The notes beneath the pieces are model-generated. The model made no database searches and was not told where the DNA came from. It was given only the letters and a program-made list of their open reading frames with translations. Shown piece after piece: positions 34,388 through 44,536 of a stretch of DNA of 64,000 bases. Position numbers and translations under genes: made by a program. The stretch's first letter is position 1; each line of letters opens with the position of its first letter. The stretch spans positions 62,001 to 126,000 of the forward strand of contig JACPOA010000031.1 in assembly GCA_016185205.1 (NCBI GenBank). The letters run 5' to 3'. Source of the stretch: Hyphomicrobiales bacterium (GTDB lineage Bacteria; Pseudomonadota; Alphaproteobacteria; Rhizobiales; Xanthobacteraceae).

Positions 34388-35419
34388 TCACTCCCCCACC
34401 AGCGTGAACTGCAGCAGCAAATTGCGCTGGATGACGGAAAAATTGTCGTCGGACACCAGCGTGAGGACGGTTTCGCCGCGGGCGTTGCGATGCACTGCGA
34501 TGCCTTCCATGTTGTCGATCTGGTAGGCGAGATCGGCCACGATCAGCGGCGCCCCATCGACCAGCGCGCCGGCCTTGATGCCGGCAAGCGGCACGCGGCG
34601 GATGCGCATGGCGACACCGCGCGCCGGCGAAAAGCGGCGCTCCAGCAGCAGCAGGTCTCCGGGCGGTAGAACCGTACAATCGGTGACGTCAAAATCGTCG
34701 CTGCGCTTGACGCTGAAGCGCTCGACCCGGTCGCCATCGATCAGGAATGAGCGATGGTTGCCGGCGGCATCGAGGCTTTCCTCGGCGACCACGATGAGCT
34801 TGCCGGCGAGCGGAGCGCCCTTCGGCGGGGCCGCCAGGCATTCCAGGCTCTTGTTTTTCGTAAAAGTCTTAAAATCGGGCGGCACCGCAATCGGCCCGCC
34901 GCGCGCCTTGAGGCCGTCGCGGCGGACGTCGAAGCGCACGATCTGCTCGACGCGCTCGATGCCGATATAGAGCTTGCCGTCGCGCTTGGTGAGCGATTCC
35001 ACGTCGTGCCAGCCGCGCGCGGCCAGCGGCTTGCCGTCGGCCCCCAGGATCGGCGCCATCTCGGCGTCGGCGACGCCGACCGGCTTGCCCTCGTCATAGA
35101 CGATGCGGCCGCGCAGCCAGGAGCCGTTATCGGTGACGGCGAGGAAATGGCTGCCGTCGGGCTCGACGTGGATGCCGGAAATGCCGCCGAAGGCTTTGTC
35201 ATTCGAGGTGAGCGCGAGCCCGCCGCGGAATTCGAGCAGGCCGAAGCGCGTCTGCGCCGGATCGCGATTGTCGAAGGCGGCGATCGGCGTCGCCTGAATG
35301 GCGATGCGCGTCGGCGCCGGGCTATAGCGCAGCGCCTCGGCCAGCGCGAACGAGCCAGCGACAAGAGCCGCGGCAAACAGCGCACCGCAGGCGAGCAAAC
35401 GACGACGATTGAATATCAA
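34388..35419 (-). CDS. Esterase-like activity of phytase family protein
   Basis: A 343-residue exported protein starting at a TTG that overlaps the CobT stop. The N-terminus ([25 protein letters not shown]) is a signal or anchor. The mature part is a beta-propeller type sequence: [75 protein letters not shown]. This matches the phytase-like esterase family (DUF-type) that often sits in alphaproteobacterial envelopes; the substrate is unknown. Overlap with cobT suggests cotranscription, though the two functions are not clearly linked. Confidence 0.87.
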   Translation of the reverse strand: MIFNRRRLLACGALFAAALVAGSFALAEALRYSPAPTRIAIQATPIAAFDNRDPAQTRFGLLEFRGGLALTSNDKAFGGISGIHVEPDGSHFLAVTDNGSWLRGRIVYDEGKPVGVADAEMAPILGADGKPLAARGWHDVESLTKRDGKLYIGIERVEQIVRFDVRRDGLKARGGPIAVPPDFKTFTKNKSLECLAAPPKGAPLAGKLIVVAEESLDAAGNHRSFLIDGDRVERFSVKRSDDFDVTDCTVLPPGDLLLLERRFSPARGVAMRIRRVPLAGIKAGALVDGAPLIVADLAYQIDNMEGIAVHRNARGETVLTLVSDDNFSVIQRNLLLQFTLVGE

Positions 35420-37311
35420 GCGACGCGCCTCCGCGTACGGGGGGCCGGCCGTTCGATCGCGGCATGTTCCTCGAACAGCTCGGCGAGCTTCTCGGTCATG
35501 GCGCCGCCGAGCTCCTCGGCGTCGACGATGGTGACGGCGCGGCGATAATAGCGCGTGACATCATGGCCGATGCCGATGGCAATCAGCTCCACAGGCGAGC
35601 GGGTTTCGATGTCCTCGATCACCCAGCGCAGATGGCGTTCGAGATAATTGCCGGCATTGACCGAGAGCGTGGAATCGTCGACCGGCGCGCCGTCGGAGAT
35701 CATCATCAGGATCTTGCGCTGCTCGGTGCGCGCCAATAATCGCTTATGCGCCCAGTCGAGCGCCTCGCCGTCGATGTTCTCCTTGAGCAGCCCCTCGCGC
35801 ATCATCAGTCCCAGATTCTTGCGCGAGCGCCGCCAGGGCGCGTCGGCCGCCTTGTAGATGATGTGGCGCAGGTCGTTGAGCCGGCCGGGATTGGCCGGCT
35901 TGCCGGCGGTGAGCCAGTGCTCGCGCGACTGCCCGCCCTTCCAGGCGCGGGTGGTGAAGCCGAGAATCTCGACCTTGACGCCGCAGCGCTCGAGCGTGCG
36001 CGCCAGGATGTCGGCGCAGGTGGCGGCCACCGTGATTGGGCGCCCGCGCATGGAGCCGGAATTGTCGAGCAGCAGCGTCACCACGGTGTCGCGGAACTCG
36101 GTGTCTTTCTCGGCCTTGAACGAGAGCGCGTGCATTGGATCGATGACGATGCGGGTCAGCCGCGCCGGATCGAGCAGGCCCTCCTCCAGGTCGAATTCCC
36201 AGGAGCGGTTCTGCTGCGCCATCAGGCGCCGTTGCAGGCGGTTGGCCAGCCGCGCCACCACGCCCTGCAGATGCGAGAGCTGCTTGTCGAGATAGCTGCG
36301 CAGGCGATCGAGCTCTTCCGGCTCGCACAGATCCTCGGCCGCCACCGTCTCGTCGAACTTCGCCGTGAAGGCGCGATAGTCGGGGCCGCGCGGCTCGTTG
36401 GCGCCGAAATGGCGGGGCCGCTGCGGCTCGCCCGGGGTTTCGGCGTCGGTCATGTCGCTGTCGTCGGCCATGTCGGCAGTGGGCGCGTCGACGGCCTCGG
36501 TGGCGGCATCGGGCATGTCCTCGGCGGACACCTGCGTATCCTCCATGCTCGTGCTCTGCATGTCGTCCGAGTCGGCGGCTTCGCCGTCCTCGCCGGATTC
36601 CTGCTTGCGGCGCTCGTCCTCGCCCTCCTCGTCTTCCTCCTCGGAATCGCGGCTGCGGTCCTCGCCCATTTCGAGCGCGTCGAGCAAATCATGGACCGCA
36701 TCGCCAAATTGCCGCTGGTTCTCCAGCAGGCTTTCCAACCGGTCGAGTTTCCGCCCGGCGCGGTCCTCGATCAGCGGGCGCCAGAGGTCGACCAGCTTCT
36801 TGGCCGCCTGCGGCGGCGCCAGCCCGGTCAGGCGCTCACGCACCATCAATGCCAGCGCGTCCTCGATCGGCGCGTCGGCGCGATCGGTGATCTCGTCGAA
36901 TTTGCCGCGGCGGAAACGCTCGTCCAGCATGGCGGTGAGATTCTGCGCGACGCCGTCCATGCGCCGCGCGCCGATCGCCTCGACGCGCGCCTGCTCGACC
37001 GCCTCGAACACCGCGCGCGCCTGCTGGCCTTGCGGCTGCAAGCGGCGGTGGATCGCCGTATCGTGGCAAGCAATCCGCAGAGCAATCGAGTCGGCATTGC
37101 CGCGCACGATCGCGGCCTCGGCCTTGGTGAGTTTGCGCGGCGGCTCCGGCAGTCGCACTTTGCCGCCCATCAGGCCGGGACGTTCCGCCGCGAAATTGAC
37201 TTCCAGGTCGGGCTTGCGCGCGAGCGCGCGCAGGCAGCCGGTAACCGCCCGCTTGAACGGCTCGGTCGGCGACTCCTTCGACGACGGCTTGCTTTTGATG
37301 TTGGAGGCCAT
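35416..37311 (-). CDS. cobT: Cobaltochelatase subunit CobT
   Basis: A 631-residue protein with CobT N-terminal signature ([30 protein letters not shown]), a highly acidic linker (about 213-295) and a C-terminal von Willebrand A domain whose MIDAS motif is DNSGS (416-420). With CobS (AAA+) and CobN it inserts cobalt into hydrogenobyrinic acid diamide in aerobic cobalamin synthesis. cobS lies 40 bases upstream. CobN is not in the window, as is usual for this arrangement in Hyphomicrobiales. Confidence 0.96.
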   Translation of the reverse strand: MASNIKSKPSSKESPTEPFKRAVTGCLRALARKPDLEVNFAAERPGLMGGKVRLPEPPRKLTKAEAAIVRGNADSIALRIACHDTAIHRRLQPQGQQARAVFEAVEQARVEAIGARRMDGVAQNLTAMLDERFRRGKFDEITDRADAPIEDALALMVRERLTGLAPPQAAKKLVDLWRPLIEDRAGRKLDRLESLLENQRQFGDAVHDLLDALEMGEDRSRDSEEEDEEGEDERRKQESGEDGEAADSDDMQSTSMEDTQVSAEDMPDAATEAVDAPTADMADDSDMTDAETPGEPQRPRHFGANEPRGPDYRAFTAKFDETVAAEDLCEPEELDRLRSYLDKQLSHLQGVVARLANRLQRRLMAQQNRSWEFDLEEGLLDPARLTRIVIDPMHALSFKAEKDTEFRDTVVTLLLDNSGSMRGRPITVAATCADILARTLERCGVKVEILGFTTRAWKGGQSREHWLTAGKPANPGRLNDLRHIIYKAADAPWRRSRKNLGLMMREGLLKENIDGEALDWAHKRLLARTEQRKILMMISDGAPVDDSTLSVNAGNYLERHLRWVIEDIETRSPVELIAIGIGHDVTRYYRRAVTIVDAEELGGAMTEKLAELFEEHAAIERPAPRTRRRVA

Positions 37312-37351
37312 GGCTTTTCTCGCTCTCCCCGCGAGCGGGGAGAGCTCAACT

Positions 37352-38353
37352 TCACGACAGCGCCACGTTGACCGAACTCTCCGGCAATTCGACGCCGAAG
37401 CAGCGCTGATAGAACTCGGCCACGATCGGCCGCTCCAGCTCGTCGCACTTGTTGAGGAAGGTGAGCCGGAAGGCGAAGCCGATATCGTTGAAGATCTCGG
37501 AATTCTCCGCCCAGGTGATCACCGTGCGCGGGCTCATCACGGTCGAGATGTCGCCGTTCATGAAGCCGTTGCGCGTCAGGTCGGCGACCCGCACCATCTT
37601 GTTGACGATGTCGCGGCCCTGCTCGTTGCGATAGTGCCTGGCCTTGGCCAGCACGATCTCGACCTCGTTGTCGTGCGGCAGGTAGTTGAGCGTGGTGACG
37701 ATCGACCAGCGATCCATCTGCGCCTGATTGATCTGCTGGGTGCCGTGATAGAGCCCGGAAGTGTCGCCCAGCCCGATGGTGTTGGCGGTGGCGAACAGCC
37801 TAAATGCAGGGTGCGGCTTGATCACGCGACTCTGGTCGAGCAGCGTGAGACGGCCCGAGGATTCCAGCACGCGCTGGATCACAAACATCACGTCCGGGCG
37901 GCCGGCGTCGTATTCGTCGAAGCAGAGCGCGACATTGTGCTGATAGGCCCAGGGCAGAATGCCGTCGCGGAACTCGGTCACCTGATGACCGTCCTTGATG
38001 ACGATGGCATCCTTGCCGATCAGGTCGATGCGGCTGATGTGGCTGTCGAGGTTGACGCGCACCATGGGCCAATTGAGCCGCGCCGCCACCTGCTCGATAT
38101 GGGTCGACTTGCCGGTGCCGTGATAGCCGGTGACGATCACGCGGCGGTTCTTGGCAAAGCCGGCCAGGATGGCGAGCGTGGTCGGGCGGTCGAAGCGGTA
38201 ATCGGGGTCGATGTCGGGCACGTGCTCGTTGGCCTGCGAATAGGCCGGCACTTCAATATCGCTGTCGATCCCGAACTGTTGCCGGATCGACACCTTCATG
38301 TCGGGCAAGTTTTCGTAAGATTTGCCGGCAACTTCTGCTACTGCGGCGGTCAT
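37352..38353 (-). CDS. cobS: Cobaltochelatase subunit CobS
   Basis: A 333-residue AAA+ protein with Walker [10 protein letters not shown] (76-84), Walker [17 protein letters not shown] and sensor region [20 protein letters not shown]. The start [30 protein letters not shown] is typical. It forms the hexameric ATPase ring that, with CobT, drives cobalt insertion by CobN. First gene of the cobS-cobT pair. Confidence 0.97.
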   Translation of the reverse strand: MTAAVAEVAGKSYENLPDMKVSIRQQFGIDSDIEVPAYSQANEHVPDIDPDYRFDRPTTLAILAGFAKNRRVIVTGYHGTGKSTHIEQVAARLNWPMVRVNLDSHISRIDLIGKDAIVIKDGHQVTEFRDGILPWAYQHNVALCFDEYDAGRPDVMFVIQRVLESSGRLTLLDQSRVIKPHPAFRLFATANTIGLGDTSGLYHGTQQINQAQMDRWSIVTTLNYLPHDNEVEIVLAKARHYRNEQGRDIVNKMVRVADLTRNGFMNGDISTVMSPRTVITWAENSEIFNDIGFAFRLTFLNKCDELERPIVAEFYQRCFGVELPESSVNVALS

Positions 38354-38561
38354 TGATCCTCCGTGGCTGCGGGACTTCCCGAAGCCCGTGATGCGGTCCG
38401 ACTCGATAACGGTCCGGCTGATAGGGCGGCAACTTAGCAGACCGAAAGCCGGTAAAAAACCCAGCCTCGGCGAATAACACCCTCAATTGAATCAATAACA
38501 TAGGTATAGTTGAGGCCGTGCGAAAGGCGGGGCTGGGTTGCTTGGCGCAGACTTTTGGGGG

Positions 38562-39161
38562 TCAGCCGAAGCCGGCCGATTTCAGGTAGTTGTACGACTG
38601 GATGACCTCGACCAGCCGATCCTCGGTGGAGCGATCCCCGCCATTGGCGTCGGGATGAAACTGCTTCACCAGTTCCTTGAAGCGGATCTTCACCTGTTGC
38701 GGGGTGGCGCCGACATCGAGCCCGAGCCGATCGAGCGCCTTGCGTTCGGCGTTGCGGATCTGACGCTTTTCCGTCTGCTGTTTCTGCTCGTTACGCATAC
38801 CCTCGCCGAACAGCCCGAACGGGTCGTCGCGGGTGCCGAAAGCGCTCAGGTCGGGCTTAATGTTCCGCTTGCCGGTTCCCATTTTCCAGGTCGGGCGATG
38901 ACCGGTAATGGCATCCTTCTGGAACGCCATGACCGCGGCGTCGCTCATGCCGCTGAAAAAATTGTACGACTGATTGTATTCGCGCACATGTTTGATGCAG
39001 AAATTCCAATATTCCTTTTCGGTATTGCGTCCCTTAGGCGCCTTATTGGTCGCTTTCTCCTTGCAGCCATGCCATTGGCAAGCCGGTCCGGATGGCTTGG
39101 GCCGGCGATCCTTGTCCGGTTTCACGCGGATTCGATCGAAAAGGGGCGAGTCGGATTTCAT
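38562..39161 (-). CDS. DnaJ-domain protein
   Basis: A 199-residue protein whose last 60 residues are a J domain (RKALDRLGLDVGATPQQVKIRFKELVKQFHPDANGG) with the HPD motif that stimulates Hsp70 ATPase. The first 140 residues are a family-specific part with CQWHGCKEKATNKAPKG and WNFCIKHVREYNQSYNFFSGM, whose Cys/His residues might bind zinc. This form is widespread in alphaproteobacteria beside cobS and bolA; its client is unknown. Confidence 0.93.
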   Translation of the reverse strand: MKSDSPLFDRIRVKPDKDRRPKPSGPACQWHGCKEKATNKAPKGRNTEKEYWNFCIKHVREYNQSYNFFSGMSDAAVMAFQKDAITGHRPTWKMGTGKRNIKPDLSAFGTRDDPFGLFGEGMRNEQKQQTEKRQIRNAERKALDRLGLDVGATPQQVKIRFKELVKQFHPDANGGDRSTEDRLVEVIQSYNYLKSAGFG

Positions 39162-39280
39162 GACCGGTTATTATGCGCTTTTGCCAATGGTACCTTCAAG
39201 ACTTGACAGTGGTGCATTACCCTTGATTCCGCCGCAAAGCGGCCATTGACCCGCAGGCTGCCCTTTCCTAAGTGGGCAGC

Positions 39281-39553
39281 ATGCGCACCGCTGATCTTAT
39301 GACACAGAAGTTGACCGAGGCTTTCGCGCCGCAAAGCGTCAAGGTCGAGGACGAATCCATCAAACACGAGGGCCATGCCGGGTCGCGGCCGGGCGGGCAA
39401 ACTCATTACCGTGTTTATATCGTGTCGCAGGCCTTCAAAGGAAAGACCCGGCTGGAGCGCCATCGCATGATCAACGATATACTTTCGGCCGAACTGGCGG
39501 GCGGTATCCACGCGCTCGCCATCCACGCCACGGCGCCGGGTGAGGGGGGCTAG
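39281..39553 (+). CDS. BolA-family protein
   Basis: An ATG at 39281 (MRTADLMTQKLTEAF) begins a 90-residue BolA protein; a GTG nine bases upstream is possible. The fold is recognisable from VKVEDESIKHEGHAG, HYRVYIVSQAFKGKTRLERHRMINDIL and HALAIHATAP. BolA proteins pair with monothiol glutaredoxins in iron-sulfur trafficking and may regulate transcription. It diverges from the DnaJ-domain gene, the usual neighbour. Confidence 0.93.
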   Translation: MRTADLMTQKLTEAFAPQSVKVEDESIKHEGHAGSRPGGQTHYRVYIVSQAFKGKTRLERHRMINDILSAELAGGIHALAIHATAPGEGG

Positions 39554-39556
39554 CTG

Positions 39557-39751
39557 ATGACCAAATCAGCGGACAGAATTCTCCAGGGCTTGCGTGAAGC
39601 CGTTGCGCATACGCGCGGCGAGAAGGTGCCCGGATTGAAGACCCACCTGTGCAAACCTCGATCCGTCATCCTGAGGTGCGAGCCAACGGGTCCGCGCGAA
39701 GCGCGGCCCGATGGTAAACTCCGCGAGCCTCGAAGGATGATCGGGCACTGA
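39557..39751 (+). pseudogene. Gene fragment truncated by a palindromic repeat
   Basis: The frame begins MTKSADRILQGLREAVAHTRGEKVPGLKTHLCK, which looks like the start of a small antitoxin or HTH-type regulator (ILxGLREAxAHxRGE is common there). From about 39660 the sequence becomes the REP-type repeat, so the rest of the frame is not protein-like. Probably a gene cut short when the repeat arrived. It starts four bases after the bolA stop. Confidence 0.4.
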
Positions 39752-39812
39752 CTCGGGCCGTCGCCCTTCGAGGCTCGCCGCTTCGCGGCGAGCACCTCAG
39801 GGTGACGGGACA
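39661..39812. repeat. REP-type repeat pair
   Basis: Two palindromic units share wording with the repeat after rpmB: CCGTCATCCTGAGGTGCGAG with GCCTCGAAGGATGA, and CGTCGCCCTTCGAGGCTCG with CGAGCACCTCAGGGTGACG. They lie between bolA and the leftward CNNM gene and could terminate both. Confidence 0.65.
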
Positions 39813-39847
39813 TAAGCAGAGCCCGCTTCAAGCCAAAGGAACAAGCC

Positions 39848-41173
39848 TCACCCCACCTTCGCCGCGGCTTTTCGCATCAGCGGCTGGATGCGCAGCGCAG
39901 TGATGCGATTGCGCGAGCGGCGCAGCACGCGGAAGCGGAAGCCGTGGAAGGTGAAGCTCTGCCCGACTTCCGGGATCGAGCGCGCCTCGTGGATGACCAG
40001 GCCGGCAATGGTGGTCGCCTCCTCGTCCGGCAAATTCCAACCCATGACGCGGTTGAGGTCGCGGATCGACACCGCGCCGTCGACATTGACCGATCCGTCC
40101 GGCTGCTTGCGCACGCCCGGCATGGCGACGTCATGCTCGTCGGTGATGTCGCCGACGATCTCTTCGAGGATGTCTTCCAGCGTCACCAGGCCCTCGACCT
40201 CGCCATATTCGTCCACCACCAGCGCGAACGGCGTCTTGCGGCGGCGGAAGGCCTTGAGCTGCTCCGATACCGGCCGCGTTTCGGGCACAAACCAGGGCGG
40301 CGCCATCAGCGACGTGACGTCGACCTTGGACGCATCGCCATCGACCGCGTGCAGCGCACGCAGCAGATCCTTCACGTGCAGGATGCCGACAATGTTCTCC
40401 GGATTGCCGCGCCAGAGCGGGAGCCGGGTGACCGGCGAGGCGATCACCGCGTTGACCACGTCCTCGGGCTTATCGTCGGCGTTCAGCGTGATCATGTTGG
40501 TGCGGTGGACCATCACGTCGGAGACTTCGAGCTCGCCGAAGCGGAAAACGTTCTGGATATATTCGGCTTGGCCCTCCTCGATACTCCCATGCTCGGCCGA
40601 CTCTTCGACCAACCCCTCGATCTCGACATCGGTCAGGATGTCCTGTGTCGAGTGCTCCTTGACGCCGAGCATCCGCAGGATCGAGCGCGACGCCGCATTG
40701 AGCAGCCAGTTCAACGGGTAGAAGACAAGGAAGGAGACGTGGAGCGGATAGGCGATCCATTGCGAAACCGGCACCGGCTCCCGGATCGCCAACGTCTTCG
40801 GCACCTGCTCGCCGATGACGATATGCAGCGAGGAGAACACCAGGAAACCGACCAGGAACGAGGTAAAATGCAAGGCCTGCTCCGGCATGCCGAGCGGGAT
40901 CAGGACCGGCTCCAGCAATGCGGAAACGGTCGGTTCGCCGACCCAGCCGAGGCCGAGCGAGGCCATGGTGATACCAAGTTGGCAGCACGCCAGATACGCT
41001 TCGATGTTGCCCATCATCTGCTGCAACAGGCGGGCGCCGAAGCGATTCTCCTCCGCCATGGCGTCGATGCGGAAGCCCCGGCTCTTCACGAGCGCGAACT
41101 CCGCGGCAACGTAAAATGCATTGGCGGCAAGCAGGAATATGGCAAGCAGCAGATTGACGATGGTGTCGATCAT
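39848..41173 (-). CDS. CNNM/CorC-type hemolysin-family transporter
   Basis: A 441-residue membrane protein with the DUF21/CNNM domain (about 1-190: several hydrophobic segments, with ACCQLGITMASLGLGWVGEP and GEQVPKTLAIREP), two CBS domains (about 200-335: VMVHRTNMITLNADD, LALVVDEYGEVEGLVTLEDILEEIVGDI) and a C-terminal CorC_HlyC domain. Relatives export Mg2+ or other divalent cations. Its start overlaps the aroB stop by four bases, the last of three coupled genes aroK-aroB-CNNM, an order conserved in this bacterial order. Confidence 0.93.
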   Translation of the reverse strand: MIDTIVNLLLAIFLLAANAFYVAAEFALVKSRGFRIDAMAEENRFGARLLQQMMGNIEAYLACCQLGITMASLGLGWVGEPTVSALLEPVLIPLGMPEQALHFTSFLVGFLVFSSLHIVIGEQVPKTLAIREPVPVSQWIAYPLHVSFLVFYPLNWLLNAASRSILRMLGVKEHSTQDILTDVEIEGLVEESAEHGSIEEGQAEYIQNVFRFGELEVSDVMVHRTNMITLNADDKPEDVVNAVIASPVTRLPLWRGNPENIVGILHVKDLLRALHAVDGDASKVDVTSLMAPPWFVPETRPVSEQLKAFRRRKTPFALVVDEYGEVEGLVTLEDILEEIVGDITDEHDVAMPGVRKQPDGSVNVDGAVSIRDLNRVMGWNLPDEEATTIAGLVIHEARSIPEVGQSFTFHGFRFRVLRRSRNRITALRIQPLMRKAAAKVG

Positions 41174-42312
41174 TGCTGCGCTAGTTTGTCAGCCAGAAAC
41201 GCGCGCACTTGCGCCGCATCGACGTCGTTTTCGACAAAGGCTTGCCCGATGCCGCGCACCAGGATGAAGGTGAGCCGGCCGCGCTTCACTTTCTTGTCTT
41301 GTGCGATCAAATCCATCAAGGCGTCGACGCCCGGCACGCCGCCGGGCACGTCCTTGATGTGGGTCGGCAGGCCGACCGCCGCAAGGTGAGCGTGCGCGCG
41401 CGCGGCGTCGGCGGCCGAAATCAGCCCGCGCCGAGCGGAGAATTCGAACGCCAGCGCCGTGCCCAAGGCCACCGCCTCGCCATGCAACAGCCGGCTGGAA
41501 AAGCCGCAACCCGCCTCCAGCGCGTGACCGAAGGTGTGGCCGAGATTGAGCAGCGCGCGCTCGCCGGTCTCGCGCTCGTCGCGCGCGACGATGCCGGCCT
41601 TGCCGCGGCAGCAGACCGCGATGGCGTGTTCGCGCCCGGGACCGCCGGCGAAGATGTCGCGCCAGTTGGCCTCCAGCCAAGTGAAGAACGCGGCGTCGCC
41701 CAACAGCCCGAATTTGGCCATCTCGGCATAGCCGGCGCGGAAGTCGCGCTCGGGCAGCGTGTCGAGCAGCGCGGTGTCGGCGATCACCAAAACAGGTTGA
41801 TGAAAAGCGCCGATCAGATTCTTGCCCTGGCGGGAATTGATGCCGGTCTTGCCGCCGACCGAGCTGTCGACCTGCGCCAGCAGCGTCGTCGGCACCTGCA
41901 CGAAGTCGAGCCCGCGCCGCACGCTGGCCGCGGCAAAGCCGGCGAGGTCGCCGATCACGCCGCCGCCGAGCGTCACCACGAGATCGCCGCGCTCGATGCG
42001 CGCCGCCACGATCGCCTCACAGACGGTCTCAAAACTCGCGTAGCTCTTGGAGCCCTCGCCCGGCGGCACCACGATCGCCGAACTCGCGATGCCGGCGGAT
42101 TTGAGCGCGGCCTCGGTAGCCGCGAGATGATGCTTGGCAACCGTCGCGTCGGCAACGATTGCGCACTTGGCGCCGGGGCGTAAGCCGCCGATGCGGCTGC
42201 CGAGCGAGGCCAGCTGGCCGCGGCCGATGACGATGTCGTAGGCGCGCGTGCCCAGCGCGACCGGCACCATGATCGGCTCGGCAAGCGGCCCTTGTCGCAG
42301 CGGCGCGGTCAT
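41170..42312 (-). CDS. aroB: 3-dehydroquinate synthase
   Basis: A 380-residue enzyme converting DAHP to 3-dehydroquinate, step 2 of the shikimate pathway, with NAD+ and a divalent metal. Clear motifs: VVTLGGGVIGDLAGFAAA, QVPTTLLAQVDSSVGGKTGIN, GYAEMAKFGLLGD and LLNLGHTFGHALEA with the metal-binding His and Glu. It overlaps aroK by four bases upstream and the CNNM gene downstream. Confidence 0.97.
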   Translation of the reverse strand: MTAPLRQGPLAEPIMVPVALGTRAYDIVIGRGQLASLGSRIGGLRPGAKCAIVADATVAKHHLAATEAALKSAGIASSAIVVPPGEGSKSYASFETVCEAIVAARIERGDLVVTLGGGVIGDLAGFAAASVRRGLDFVQVPTTLLAQVDSSVGGKTGINSRQGKNLIGAFHQPVLVIADTALLDTLPERDFRAGYAEMAKFGLLGDAAFFTWLEANWRDIFAGGPGREHAIAVCCRGKAGIVARDERETGERALLNLGHTFGHALEAGCGFSSRLLHGEAVALGTALAFEFSARRGLISAADAARAHAHLAAVGLPTHIKDVPGGVPGVDALMDLIAQDKKVKRGRLTFILVRGIGQAFVENDVDAAQVRAFLADKLAQQ

Positions 42313-42899
42313 GGCTGCTGCTCCGCCGCGGCTGCGAGCTTGAGATGCCTGGCCAGCGCGCCGACGATCTCGTCGACGATGGTGTCGTGCGGCTCGTCGC
42401 GCGACTGCACGACGATGACGGACTGCGCGTAGAACGGCTCGCGCAGCGGCATCAGCTCCTTGAGCTTGTCGACCAGCGGCCGGTCGCTGCGCCGCTTGGT
42501 GCGTTTTATCAGCACGTCGACATCGGCGTTCAGCCAGACCGAGATGCCTTTTTCGCGGATCAGATCGCGGGTGTGCGCGTCCATGAGCGAGCCGCCGCCG
42601 GTCGCCAGCACGCTCGGACCGCTGTCGAGCAGCCGCGCGATCACGCGCGCTTCGCCGGCGCGGAAATAGGGTTCGCCGTGCTCGGCAAAAATCTCCGCGA
42701 TGGTCATGCCGGCCGCGTCTTCGATCTCGTTGTCGGCGTCGACGAACGGGATGGCGAGCCGGGCGGCGAGCCGGCGCCCGATCGACGACTTGCCGGCGCC
42801 CATCATGCCGACCAGCACGACGGAACGGGTGCCAAGCGCGCGCACGATGGCCGGTTCCAGGCCGTTTTCCGCTGGCTTTTGAAGGGCGCTGTTAACCAT
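42309..42899 (-). CDS. aroK: Shikimate kinase
   Basis: A 196-residue P-loop kinase phosphorylating shikimate with ATP. Walker A is GMMGAGKSSIGRRLA, followed by FVDADNEIE (substrate Asp), the EPYFRAGEARVI segment, VLATGGGSLMD and the lid Arg region RTKRRSDRPLV. First gene of the aroK-aroB-CNNM operon. Confidence 0.96.
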   Translation of the reverse strand: MVNSALQKPAENGLEPAIVRALGTRSVVLVGMMGAGKSSIGRRLAARLAIPFVDADNEIEDAAGMTIAEIFAEHGEPYFRAGEARVIARLLDSGPSVLATGGGSLMDAHTRDLIREKGISVWLNADVDVLIKRTKRRSDRPLVDKLKELMPLREPFYAQSVIVVQSRDEPHDTIVDEIVGALARHLKLAAAAEQQP

Positions 42900-43045
42900 G
42901 TTAGCATTCCAATCGACACTACGGTTCCATATACCAGAATCGCCGCCACCGCGATGGCGGCTCTTGTCAGCGGTTAAGGAACGTGGTCGTAGTCGCGTGA
43001 ATTGCCCCCCGAGCCAAGACCGCGCCCGGTTGCCGGATTTCGATC

Positions 43046-43198
43046 ATGCCGAGCCTGTTCAGATTTCTCGTGTTCATGGGCCTGCTTGGCGGGATTGGCT
43101 ATGTCACGGTGTTCTCGCTCGCCACCTTCGTGAAATACCCGCAGCGCGAGATCACCGTGACCATCCCGCCCGACAAGTTCCTCAAGCACCAGCGTTGA
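43046..43198 (+). CDS. Small conserved membrane protein upstream of xerD
   Basis: A 50-residue frame, MPSLFRFLVFMGLLGGIGYV followed by TVFSLATFVKYPQREITVT and PPDKFLKHQR, ends seven bases before the xerD ATG. It has one N-terminal membrane helix and a charged C-terminus. The sequence is protein-like throughout and I believe a similar small protein precedes xerD in other Hyphomicrobiales. Function unknown; proximity to a cell-division-linked recombinase is the only clue. Confidence 0.7.
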   Translation: MPSLFRFLVFMGLLGGIGYVTVFSLATFVKYPQREITVTIPPDKFLKHQR

Positions 43199-43205
43199 GG
43201 CGGCG

Positions 43206-44168
43206 ATGGCTCGCCGGCCATCAAAAACTGACGACGCGCTGGTCGAACTGTTCCTCGACATGCAGGCGGCCGAACGCGGTGCCGGCAAGAATACGCTGGA
43301 TGCCTATCGCAACGATCTCGCCGATCTGGCCGCGCATCTGCGCGCCGCCGGCCGCGGCATTGCCAATGCGTCGACCGACGATCTGCGCGGATTTCTAGGC
43401 TCCCTGGCCGAGCGCGGCTTCAAGACCTCGTCGCTGGCGCGCCGGCTGTCGGCGCTGCGCCAGTTCTATCGCTTCCTATACGCGGAAGGAAAGCGCACCG
43501 ACGATCCGGCGGCGGTGCTGGAAGGGCCCAAGCGCGCACGCACGCTGCCGAAGATTCTTTCCATCGCCGAAGTCGATGACTTGCTGGCGCGCGCGCGCGC
43601 CAACGCAGAGAATGAGAAGCTTCCGCCTGCGCAACGCTTGCGTTCGGCGCGGCTGCTGTGCCTCTTGGAAGTGGTCTACGCCACTGGCCTGCGCGTCTCC
43701 GAGCTGGTGGCGCTGCCGGCAACCGCCGCGCGGCGCGATCAGAAAATGCTGGTGGTGCGCGGCAAGGGCGGCAAGGAACGGCTGGTGCCGCTTAACCAGG
43801 CGGCCAAGCGCGCCATGGCCGAGTATCTCAACCTGCGCGCCGACGCCGGGCAAGAAACGTCAAAAAACCGCGCGCCATCGAAATGGCTGTTCCCGTCGTT
43901 CGGCGAACAAGGCCATCTCAGCCGCCAGCATTTCGCCCGCGACCTGAAGGGCCTCGGGTCAGCCGCCGGCATCGCGCCGGAGCGCCTCTCCCCGCATGTG
44001 CTGCGGCATGCTTTCGCCAGTCATTTGCTGCATAACGGCGCCGATCTGCGCGTGGTGCAGACTTTGCTCGGCCACGCCGATATCTCGACCACCCAGATCT
44101 ACACCCATGTGCTGGAGGAACGCCTGAAGGCGCTGGTGCGCGACCTGCATCCGCTGGCGGATGGCTGA
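43206..44168 (+). CDS. xerD: Tyrosine recombinase XerD
   Basis: A 320-residue recombinase. The N-terminal core-binding domain has [17 protein letters not shown]; catalytic residues are Arg in [10 protein letters not shown], Lys in [35 protein letters not shown] and Tyr in QIYTHV. With XerC it resolves chromosome dimers at dif under FtsK control. The chromosomal setting (accA nearby) and the size support XerD rather than a phage integrase. A small membrane-protein gene lies seven bases upstream. Confidence 0.94.
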   Translation: MARRPSKTDDALVELFLDMQAAERGAGKNTLDAYRNDLADLAAHLRAAGRGIANASTDDLRGFLGSLAERGFKTSSLARRLSALRQFYRFLYAEGKRTDDPAAVLEGPKRARTLPKILSIAEVDDLLARARANAENEKLPPAQRLRSARLLCLLEVVYATGLRVSELVALPATAARRDQKMLVVRGKGGKERLVPLNQAAKRAMAEYLNLRADAGQETSKNRAPSKWLFPSFGEQGHLSRQHFARDLKGLGSAAGIAPERLSPHVLRHAFASHLLHNGADLRVVQTLLGHADISTTQIYTHVLEERLKALVRDLHPLADG

Positions 44169-44239
44169 AAAAGCCCCGCTCCGCCTCTAGCCGTTACCAC
44201 GATGATGCAAAAAGTTGGGATTTTTGATAGATTACCGCC

Positions 44240-44536
44240 ATGAAGAGCGATGAAGTCATTTCCATCCTTCGGCAGCACGAGGCCACCTTACGGGAGCGCG
44301 GCGTGACACATGCTGCCCTGTTTGGATCGGTGGCGCGCGGCGATGCGCGGCCGGACAGTGATATCGATATCATGATCGAATTGGCGCCCGATGCCGGTCT
44401 CGATATTTTCAAATATGTCGGCCTTAAGATGTATATTGAAGGCTTATTTCCAGGTTCCGTCGACGTCGTCGATCGCGACGCGTTGAAGCCGCTGCTGCGC
44501 GCTCCGACCGCGAATGACGCTATTTATGCCTTCTAA
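44240..44536 (+). CDS. MNT-type nucleotidyltransferase (antitoxin MntA-like)
   Basis: A 98-residue minimal nucleotidyltransferase with HAALFGSVARGDARPDSDID, the GSx10DxD metal-binding motif. In HEPN/MNT modules this protein neutralises the HEPN toxin, in some cases by adding AMP units to it. The stop overlaps the start of the HEPN gene. The pair stands between xerD and accA, so it is a small insertion in core DNA. Confidence 0.9.
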   Translation: MKSDEVISILRQHEATLRERGVTHAALFGSVARGDARPDSDIDIMIELAPDAGLDIFKYVGLKMYIEGLFPGSVDVVDRDALKPLLRAPTANDAIYAF

